From positions 1-6,042 of the forward strand of contig JACQYG010000184.1 in the NCBI GenBank assembly GCA_016208345.1: 6,042 bases of DNA, in the 5' to 3' direction. The notes under the pieces are model-generated. The model was not told the DNA's origin, made no database searches, and saw nothing but the letters and a program-made list of their open reading frames with translations. This DNA is from Chloroflexota bacterium (GTDB lineage Bacteria; Chloroflexota; DTOL01; JACQYG01). The translations under genes were made by a program, and so were the position numbers. Shown here piece after piece: positions 1-4,466 of this stretch. Position 1 is the first letter of the stretch. Every line of letters begins with the position of its first letter.

Positions 1-121
1 CCGTCGGCGCGGGGGTGGGAGCCCTGGTGGGCTCCGGCGTTGGCGTTGGCCCGCAGCCAGCCACTCCCATAGCGAGGACAATCGCCGTCAATATGGACAA
101 AGCCCTGTTTGACATGCGCAT
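1..121 (-). CDS. Lipoprotein, 5' part only; probable B12-regulated substrate-binding protein of an ABC transporter
   Basis: The visible 40 codons encode a bacterial lipoprotein signal peptide: positive start (MRMSNR), hydrophobic stretch at residues 8-20, and lipobox V-A-G-C with the lipidated cysteine at residue 23. A linker of alternating Pro and Thr (GPTPTPEPTRAPTPAPT) follows, the usual tether between lipid anchor and the folded domain of binding proteins in Gram-positive and Chloroflexota-type cells. The gene continues beyond the left edge, so no catalytic or binding domain can be seen. It lies directly downstream of a cobalamin riboswitch and terminator, so inference says it is made when B12 is scarce and may be a BtuF-like corrinoid-binding protein; a binding protein for another metal, or a different B12-repressed exported protein, remains possible. 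Three in-frame ATGs occur (127, 121, 115); the one at 121 is chosen because it lies 9 bases after AAGGAG, against 3 and 15 for the others. Lipoprotein call is firm, substrate is not. Confidence 0.75.
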   Translation of the reverse strand, partial: MRMSNRALSILTAIVLAMGVAGCGPTPTPEPTRAPTPAPT

Positions 122-130
122 ATCCATTGA

Positions 131-136
131 CTCCTT
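131..136 (-). promoter_or_regulatory. Shine-Dalgarno site of the lipoprotein gene
   Basis: AAGGAG on the minus strand, 9 bases before the ATG at 121. It decides between three closely spaced in-frame ATGs. It lies beyond the terminator, so it is present only on read-through transcripts. Confidence 0.6.
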
Positions 137-160
137 AATGTCGGTGAGACCAGCTAATCG

Positions 161-196
161 TGAGAAAAGAAAACCCCTCGTTGCGCTAACGAGGGG
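161..196 (-). terminator. Rho-independent terminator of the cobalamin riboswitch
   Basis: Perfect 9-bp stem CCCCTCGTT / AACGAGGGG (174-182 with 188-196) with a 5-base loop, followed on the minus strand by TTTTCTTTTC. It sits between the aptamer and the lipoprotein start codon, which is the arrangement expected for B12-induced premature termination. On the plus strand the hairpin has no T-run after it, so it works for the minus strand only. Confidence 0.9.
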
Positions 197-257
197 CTGG
201 TTTATGGTGCTCTGGCCATAATCCTACCCCCTTTCTCGCGAAGGTTCTCGGACACCT
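197..257 (-). promoter_or_regulatory. Expression platform between aptamer and terminator
   Basis: This stretch joins the closing helix of the aptamer to the terminator. It contains a 6-bp perfect hairpin, TTATGG / CCATAA (202-207 with 216-221), and a G-run (AAGGGGG on the minus strand, 228-234) that could pair with the CCCCT of the terminator stem and so act as part of an antiterminator. The pairing is by eye; folding was not computed. Confidence 0.4.
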
Positions 258-449
258 GGCAGAGGCCGGTATTCTGGCTCGGGAGGCTAACTGAGTAAAC
301 AGGTAAACAAGTAGAAAAGGCGGTAAGGCTAGCCCAGGTCTAACTGATTACTTGTCTACCTGTTCCCCCCTTACAGTTGCGGGACAGCGCCGGCGTTTCA
401 CCGGACTTCCCCATTTGAGCCCAGGCTTTCGCGCTGGGTCACCTCTGCC
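258..449 (-). promoter_or_regulatory. Cobalamin (B12) riboswitch aptamer
   Basis: Read on the minus strand, the conserved core of the cobalamin family is present: GGTGAAA (396-402) within a GTCCGGTGAAACGCCGG hairpin, then CGCAACTGTAA (371-381), and the B12-box-like GCCAGAATACC (268-278). The ends form an 8-bp perfect closing helix, GGCAGAGG (442-449) with CCTCTGCC (258-265). By family knowledge, adenosylcobalamin or a related cobamide binds the RNA and turns off the downstream gene. Here the output is a Rho-independent terminator about 60 bases further on, so control is by transcription attenuation of the lipoprotein gene. The two halves are separated by an unusually regular extra helix, listed separately. 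The class (Ado- or methyl/hydroxocobalamin preferring) was not settled. Confidence 0.95.
298..364 (-). repeat. Long inverted repeat forming an extra helix inside the riboswitch
   Basis: Positions 298-313 (AACAGGTAAACAAGTA) and 349-364 (TACTTGTCTACCTGTT) are complementary over 16 positions, with one G-U pair in the minus-strand RNA. The arms enclose about 35 bases. The 8-mer CTAACTGA also occurs as a direct repeat at 287-294 and 340-347. It lies in the part of the aptamer where family members carry variable-length helices, so it is most likely a peripheral extension. Confidence 0.75.
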
Positions 450-454
450 CGATA

Positions 455-466
455 TGCAATTTTGCA
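455..466. repeat. Inverted repeat TGCAA-TT-TTGCA at the likely transcription start
   Basis: A 12-base inverted repeat (5-bp arms, 2-base spacer) covering the expected start of the riboswitch transcript (around 463). Its core CAATTTTG is the same as in the inverted repeat at 492-507, centre to centre 39 bases apart. It may be an operator or only AT-rich promoter sequence. Confidence 0.45.
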
Positions 467-469
467 GTA

Positions 470-498
470 AGTATAGCACAGCACGGGCGCCTTGTCAA
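470..498 (-). promoter_or_regulatory. Sigma70/SigA-type promoter of the riboswitch-lipoprotein transcript
   Basis: On the minus strand there is a perfect -35 box TTGACA (493-498), a 17-base spacer, and TATACT (470-475) as -10 box, five of six matching the consensus. The predicted start near 463 is about 14 bases before the aptamer's closing helix. It begins only 15 bases after the stop codon of the preceding methyltransferase gene, so the lipoprotein gene has its own promoter. Confidence 0.88.
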
Positions 499-507
499 TT
501 TTGACAA
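492..507. repeat. Inverted repeat TTGTCAA-TT-TTGACAA over the -35 box
   Basis: Perfect 7-bp arms with a 2-base spacer, overlapping the -35 box. Too short-spaced for an RNA hairpin and lacking a T-run, so it is not a terminator; a protein-binding site is possible. Part of the symmetry may arise simply because TTGACA is a promoter box. Confidence 0.5.
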
Positions 508-513
508 TTCGTC

Positions 514-1365
514 TCAATCGTTCTCCTTGGGGCGCGAGCGAAAGTGGGTGATATAGCGCCTGGCATATAGATCGCGGCCGAGAAGCAAATCGATGGCGCG
601 GACGGTCCCGGTGAGTTTTATTGGATCGGTTATCACACAGCTTGCCCCCGCGCCAACCGCCAGAGCCAGGAGGGCCTGGTTGATCGTGTGGCGGTCAGGC
701 AGGCCGAATGAGACGTTGCTGGCCCCCAGGTTAATGTTGACGCCGAACTCGCGCCGGACGAGTTCAATCGTCCGTAGCGTGACCACACCAGCGTTGCTGT
801 CGGCACCAACAGTTAGCACAAGAGGATCGATCACCACGTCCTCGGTTGGGATGCCGATTCTAGCCGCCCGTTCCAGAATCTTACCGGCGATGGCGAGCCG
901 GCTCTCTGGATCGTTCGGGATCCCTTTTTCATCCATCGTAAGGCCAATCACGGCCGCCCCTCGGTCCTTGACAATCGGCAACACCGCTCGCAACGAAGTC
1001 TCTTCTCCATTCACCGAGTTCACCAGCGGCTTTCCTGGCGTGACGGCCAGTGCCGCTGCCAGTGCGGCAGGGTTGGCCGAGTCGAGGCAGATCGGCACAT
1101 TGACCTGGGAGACCACTGCCTTCACGACTTGGGGGAGCAACATCACTTCATCAAGGCCGGGAACGCCGACGTTGACGTCCAAGACGTCGGCACCCGCGAC
1201 GACCTGCTTAGCGGCCAGATCTTGGATGTAGCCAAAGTTGCCCTCTTGGAGGGCTGCTGCCAGCTTCTTGCGTCCGGTCGGGTTGATCTTCTCTCCGATG
1301 ATGACGACCGGCCCTTCGGTGTTGATCTTTACCTCGACTGTGTCACTTCTTAAGATAGTTTGCAT
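514..1365 (-). CDS. Methyltetrahydrofolate:corrinoid protein methyltransferase (AcsE/MtgA-like, pterin-binding TIM barrel)
   Basis: A 283-residue soluble cytoplasmic enzyme of the pterin-binding (DHPS/MeTr) family, expected to move a methyl group between a corrinoid protein and tetrahydrofolate. Visible family motifs in order: IIGEKINPTGRKK (22-34), DVNVG (63-67), CLDSANP (93-99), LVNSVNGE (114-121), GLTMDEKGIP (141-150), VIDPLVL (178-184) and GASNVSFGLPDR (214-225). By alignment in my head to Moorella MeTr, Asp95, Asn116, Asp180 and Asn217 match the pterin-contacting Asp75, Asn96, Asp160 and Asn199. There is no cobalamin-binding or Zn-cysteine domain, so it is not MetH, and the dihydropteroate synthase signature is absent. 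The start at 1365 overlaps the previous gene by 16 bases and follows GGGGAG (1374-1379) by 8 bases. The partner corrinoid protein is not in the window, so acetyl-CoA pathway (AcsE) and demethylation (MtgA) roles are both open; the neighbouring methylamine methyltransferase remnant favours the latter. Confidence 0.88.
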   Translation of the reverse strand: MQTILRSDTVEVKINTEGPVVIIGEKINPTGRKKLAAALQEGNFGYIQDLAAKQVVAGADVLDVNVGVPGLDEVMLLPQVVKAVVSQVNVPICLDSANPAALAAALAVTPGKPLVNSVNGEETSLRAVLPIVKDRGAAVIGLTMDEKGIPNDPESRLAIAGKILERAARIGIPTEDVVIDPLVLTVGADSNAGVVTLRTIELVRREFGVNINLGASNVSFGLPDRHTINQALLALAVGAGASCVITDPIKLTGTVRAIDLLLGRDLYARRYITHFRSRPKEND

Positions 1366-3194
1366 CGGCGTGGCTCCCCATCTAACGATCCTATGTACAT
1401 TGCCTGCGCAAAGATTTGCGCAAAGCGAGGCGCTGTAGCCAATTCGATATAGCCGACCCGGCGGGCTAGGGCCTGTGCCTCGGCCCGCTTGCTGCGGGAG
1501 ATGAGGGCCAGCTTGGCCCCCATGCCGGCAGCGTTTCCCACCTGTCGGAAGCGATCCAATGGCAGCGGCGGCAACATCCCGATAGTCACCGCGCTGGCCA
1601 CGTCGATATATGTGCCGAAGGCCCCGGCGATGATCACCTGCTCGATATCCTCCTCGGAGTGACCCTTCGTCTCCAGGAGCACTTGGATACCGGTGCGCAC
1701 GGCACCCTTGGCCAACTGCAGCTCACGCACATCGTGCTGGGTGATGGTGATCGCTGGACGTCCATCCCGTTCCTCCTCGCTAACCAGAACGAACCCTCGT
1801 TCTCCCTCGTGGACGCGCACCCGGGGATGGTTGCCCATCCTCCCCGTGCGGTCCAGCACCCCGGCCAGGTAGAGTTGGGCCATGGCGTCCAGGATGCCGG
1901 AGCCGCAAAGGCCAACCGGCGGCGCTCCACCGATGGTCTGGTATTCGACCCGGTCATCCACCAGCCGCAAATGTTCTATGGCCCCACTGGCGGCTCGCAT
2001 GCCGTGCTTGATGTGGGCCCCCTCGAACGCGGGGCCCGAGGCGCAGGAAACGCTGACCATCTCGCCATCGGCCACCAAACAGACCTCGGTGTTGGTGCCG
2101 ATGTCCATGGCCAGCACCACCCTTTCAGCCTGCCAGGCTTCTGTGGCCAGCAACACCGCCACGTGGTCGGCGCCTACAAAGCCGGCGATGTTGGGCAACA
2201 GGTGCACGTAGGCCCCCGGCGCCATGCGGAGCCCTACATCGCGGGCTTTGACGTCCAGTGCCTCCTTGACTGCGGGCACATAGGGAGAGAGGGCCAGTTG
2301 CCCCACCGGCAAGCGCAGAAAGAGGTGGTGCATGGCAGTGTTGCCCACCACTACCGCTTCTACTATCTCCTCCGGCTTGGTGCCAACCTCGGCGCACAGA
2401 TCAACGGCCAACTGGTTCAGCGCCTCCACCGCTAGCTCCTGGAGCCGTGCTGCTTCAGCCGGTGCATTCCTTGTGCGGGCGATGCGGGCGATGACGTCTT
2501 CCCCGTAGGCGACCTGCGGATTTATGGTCCCCTGGACGGCCAGCGTCTGACCACTGCTCAAATCCACCAGATAGCCGGCGATCTTAGTGGTCCCTAAGTC
2601 AACGGCCAGGCCCAGGTGGCGACTAGACCAGGGGGCGAGGGCCACCACTTCCTTGTCCCGCACTGAGGCTTGTACTTTCCAGTTCCAGGTTCGCAACTTA
2701 GGGGAGAGGTCTCGCAGGACGTCGACGTCAACGGTATGGCAGCGTACCTGGTGCTGCTGCTCCAGCGCCTCTAGCACACGTTCGGCGTCGGCCCGCAGGT
2801 CCGAAAGGGATGGGGGCGGTAGCTGCACCTGATAGGCGCAGACTGGTGGCTCTGGGCAAGCTGTAACCTCTAGCCCCTCCACCTGGGTCCGCTGCGGGGC
2901 GGTCAGCGATTCTGGCGTCACGCGCAGCTTGCAGTCGCCTAATGCATACGTCTGGCAGGCCAGGCGGTAGCCATCCCCCAGTTCCTGGGAAGAAAGGGCT
3001 TCCCGCTCACTGGGAATTAGTTCTGAGACGCGCCCAGCCAGGACCTGCACCTTGCAACGGGCGCAGGTCCCCTTGCCCCCACAGAGGCTGACCAAATCCA
3101 CGCCCAGTTGGCGTGCTGCTTCCAGAAGCGATTGATCAGCCGGGCATTGTCCTCGCCGGCCTACTGGCTCGAAATCGATTTGATAAAGTTCCAT
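1350..3194 (-). CDS. Reductive activator of corrinoid proteins (RACo-like: 2Fe-2S ferredoxin domain plus ASKHA ATPase, DUF4445)
   Basis: A 614-residue cytoplasmic protein of the corrinoid activation family. It repairs corrinoid proteins whose cobalt has oxidised to Co(II), using ATP to drive reduction to Co(I). Residues 1-95 form a plant-type ferredoxin domain: Cys38-X5-Cys44-X2-Cys47-X32-Cys80. A linker follows (about 100-190), then an actin-like ASKHA fold: phosphate loop LAVDLGTTK (196-204), VVVGNTAMHH (281-290), second phosphate loop MDIGTNTEV (363-371), SGPAFEGAHI (386-395), IIAGAFGTYID (521-531) and VGNAAGMGAK (552-561). The paired C-terminal 4Fe-4S motifs of archaeal RamA are missing (only Cys611 in the last 180 residues), so this is the bacterial RACo type, whose usual length is similar. 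No clear Shine-Dalgarno site precedes the ATG (only a weak GGGATG 13 or so bases upstream); the start is kept because the ferredoxin fold begins at once. It overlaps the next gene by 16 bases, which makes a two-gene operon. Confidence 0.93.
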   Translation of the reverse strand: MELYQIDFEPVGRRGQCPADQSLLEAARQLGVDLVSLCGGKGTCARCKVQVLAGRVSELIPSEREALSSQELGDGYRLACQTYALGDCKLRVTPESLTAPQRTQVEGLEVTACPEPPVCAYQVQLPPPSLSDLRADAERVLEALEQQHQVRCHTVDVDVLRDLSPKLRTWNWKVQASVRDKEVVALAPWSSRHLGLAVDLGTTKIAGYLVDLSSGQTLAVQGTINPQVAYGEDVIARIARTRNAPAEAARLQELAVEALNQLAVDLCAEVGTKPEEIVEAVVVGNTAMHHLFLRLPVGQLALSPYVPAVKEALDVKARDVGLRMAPGAYVHLLPNIAGFVGADHVAVLLATEAWQAERVVLAMDIGTNTEVCLVADGEMVSVSCASGPAFEGAHIKHGMRAASGAIEHLRLVDDRVEYQTIGGAPPVGLCGSGILDAMAQLYLAGVLDRTGRMGNHPRVRVHEGERGFVLVSEEERDGRPAITITQHDVRELQLAKGAVRTGIQVLLETKGHSEEDIEQVIIAGAFGTYIDVASAVTIGMLPPLPLDRFRQVGNAAGMGAKLALISRSKRAEAQALARRVGYIELATAPRFAQIFAQAMYIGSLDGEPRRCKLS

Positions 3195-3396
3195 CTCAGG
3201 TCAGCATCCCGCGGCTCGGACTCATGACTATTCAGTAAGTTTTGCAGATTTTACAAAGTGAAACTTTCAGGCGGCAAAAACACCTTTTTCAGAGCCTTGG
3301 AACCCGAGTTCGAGCCTGGATTCGGGCTATTTAGGTGCCCAACACAGCTTAAGTGTAAGAATTGCAAAACTCCCGACTATTTTATCATGTCTGGAT
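3195..3396 (-). other. Gene-free leader upstream of the corrinoid activator gene
   Basis: AT-richer than the neighbouring genes and without a credible coding frame. It should hold the promoter of the activator-methyltransferase operon. The best candidate seen is weak: TTGTAA (3251-3256), 18 bases, AATAGT (3227-3232), each four of six matches. A small inverted repeat AAAGT-GAA-ACTTT (3255-3267) overlaps the -35 candidate. GAGCCT(T)GGA occurs twice (3292-3301 and 3312-3320). No riboswitch core is visible here, unlike upstream of the lipoprotein gene. Confidence 0.4.
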
Positions 3397-3450
3397 CCAA
3401 AAAGAAAAGGCCGAGGACTACATTCCGGGGTGGAACAATAATCCTCGACC
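3397..3450 (-). terminator. Rho-independent terminator behind the methyltransferase remnant
   Basis: On the minus strand GGTCGAGGA (3442-3450) pairs along 9 positions (one G-U) with TCCTCGGCC (3409-3417); inside, TTCC and GGAA extend the structure. It is followed by TTTTCTTTTTGG (3397-3408). It lies 44 bases after the TAG ending the remnant reading frame, so it probably was that gene's terminator. It also separates the cobQ-cobU transcript from the activator operon. Confidence 0.8.
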
Positions 3451-3493
3451 CTTCGTCTGGCTGCCACTGCCGGCCCGATCTTCCAGAGCATGT

Positions 3494-3735
3494 CTAGTAT
3501 TTGAACGGTACCCCGAACTCTTTGAGCTCCTCCTTGGCCTTTCGGTATTGCTCCAGATGCTCTGGAGTAGGCTCCACGCGGGCCACATCGTATAGTTCGG
3601 GGAAGGTCTTCCCGGCCGGAGGCGGGGTATTCATACTCGGCGACGATCTTGTCCAGAATTCTGTTCGCCTCTTCCTTGGGCATCCCGGCTGTTGGCTAGG
3701 CTCACCTCGGCTGCTATCTTTCCCGTCAGCCCTCA
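3494..3735 (-). pseudogene. Decayed C-terminal remnant of a methylamine:corrinoid methyltransferase gene (MtmB-like)
   Basis: Joining three minus-strand frames gives a continuous protein-like tail of about 75 residues. Frame one (3720-3688) reads KIAAEVSLANS; frame two (3683-3630) reads MPKEEANRILDKIVAEYE; frame three (about 3625-3494) reads NTPPPAGKTFPELYDV, then ARVEPTPEHLEQYRKAKE and ELKEFGVPFKY, ending in TAG. An in-frame TGA lies at 3733-3735. Frame shifts fall near 3685-3690 and 3626-3631. The pattern 'EV..A..GM..EEAN.I...L...YE...PP.GK.F.E.YDV....P..E.L..Y.K.K.EL' matches my memory of the C-terminus of monomethylamine methyltransferases, about 455 residues long; the other five sixths are gone. 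Such enzymes move a methyl group from an amine to a corrinoid protein, which fits the activator and methyltransferase genes downstream. The degenerate coding tail is well supported by three frames agreeing in order; the exact family (mono-, di- or another amine) is less sure. Sequencing error could explain a shift but not the missing N-terminus. Confidence 0.62.
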
Positions 3736-3893
3736 GGCTCCGTTGATGACTAGCCCGCCAGGTTGATATGGCACGATTAGCCAGGGTGTGGCATCTGGTA
3801 TTTCCCCTCATGTCACACGGCGAGGAAACAGACGGCAACCGGTGTTCTTTAGGGAGGAAGACTATTGAAGAGATAAGTATTGCGTCCCTAGAA
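3736..3893. other. Gene-free stretch between cobU and the methyltransferase remnant
   Basis: No frame with coding character on either strand and no clear terminator after cobU. It may contain further unrecognisable debris of the methyltransferase gene. A 12-base inverted repeat, CCTAG-AA-CTAGG (3887-3898), covers the cobU stop codon. Confidence 0.35.
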
Positions 3894-4466
3894 CTAGGCA
3901 AGCGTTTTTATTTCCACGGGCAAACCCGCCACCATCAGGAAAACTTGATCGGCTTCGCGTGCCACGCGCTGATTCACTCCACCCAACAGATCACGATACG
4001 AGCGCCCTAGCGGATACGCCGGCACAATGCCCATCCCCACCTCATTCGACACGATTATGAGCGCGAAGTGTCCAGTATGAAATGCGTGCAGGATGCCGTC
4101 TACCTCTGCCTGGACTCGCGCGTCCAGGGCATCGCGGGACGCAGCGTCCCCTGCCGCAGCCATCAGGTTGGATACCAAAAGCGTCAGGCAATCGAGTATA
4201 ACGACATCCGCCCGCGCCCCGCTGGAGTTCGCGGGGTCTGTGATCTGTGCCAGCACTTGACCAACGTTTTCGGTTGCCTCAATCGTTTGCCAGTCCGCCG
4301 GCCGTTCGCGTCTGTGCTCCTCAATTCTTTGGCGCATCTCCTCATCGCCCGCTGTGGCAGTGGCGAGATGCACGATGCGTCGTCCTAGGCGCGCGGCCAT
4401 CTCCATCGCGTACCGACTCTTGCCGCTGCGCGCCCCTCCCAGAATCAGGATCAGTTTGTGAGTCAT
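3894..4466 (-). CDS. cobU: Bifunctional adenosylcobinamide kinase / adenosylcobinamide-phosphate guanylyltransferase
   Basis: A 190-residue cytoplasmic enzyme, close to the family's usual length of about 180. It phosphorylates adenosylcobinamide and then transfers GMP from GTP, giving adenosylcobinamide-GDP, the activated precursor for attachment of the lower ligand by CobS. Visible motifs: P-loop GGARSGKS (10-17), HLATATAGDEEM (33-44), IEEHRRERPADW (48-59), in which His51 is the likely guanylylated histidine by comparison with Salmonella CobU, DCLTLLVSN, and the strongly conserved VSNEVGMGIVP, GRSYRDLLGGVNQ and VAREADQVFL near the C-terminus. The ATG at 4466 (MTHKLILILGG) is chosen over an upstream in-frame ATG because the family begins right at this beta strand and because it overlaps the cobQ stop as ATGA, indicating translational coupling; no strong Shine-Dalgarno site is needed. 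The gene ends TAG, followed one codon later by a second in-frame TAG. Confidence 0.96.
   Translation of the reverse strand: MTHKLILILGGARSGKSRYAMEMAARLGRRIVHLATATAGDEEMRQRIEEHRRERPADWQTIEATENVGQVLAQITDPANSSGARADVVILDCLTLLVSNLMAAAGDAASRDALDARVQAEVDGILHAFHTGHFALIIVSNEVGMGIVPAYPLGRSYRDLLGGVNQRVAREADQVFLMVAGLPVEIKTLA

Noticed and set aside
15..221. Plus-strand open frame of 68 codons at the left edge
   Set aside because: It runs antisense across the lipoprotein signal peptide, the terminator and its upstream hairpin; no coding features.
593..1231. Long plus-strand open frame of 212 codons opposite the methyltransferase gene
   Set aside because: It is antisense to a well-conserved enzyme and its Ser/Thr/Arg/Ala-rich translation shows no domain; a shadow frame.
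1659..2435. Plus-strand open frame of 258 codons opposite the activator gene
   Set aside because: Fully antisense to conserved ASKHA motifs, rich in His/Gln/Gly with no family likeness; a shadow frame.
3292..3330. Stretch GAGTTCGAGCCTGGATTC resembling the T-arm of a tRNA
   Set aside because: No acceptor stem, anticodon arm or D-arm could be placed around it; the likeness comes from a short imperfect direct repeat.
3384..3496. Read-through of the remnant's TAG as pyrrolysine, giving a longer C-terminus
   Set aside because: The extension would translate straight through the terminator hairpin, and the family ends at about this point.
3327..3683. Minus-strand open frame of 118 codons as a separate gene
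   Set aside because: Only its first 18 codons look protein-like, and these continue the remnant from the adjacent frames; the rest runs through the terminator and has no coding character.
3494..3901. Minus-strand open frame of 135 codons as an intact gene
   Set aside because: Only the last 45 or so residues look like a real protein; the upstream part is low-quality translation and overlaps the end of cobU.
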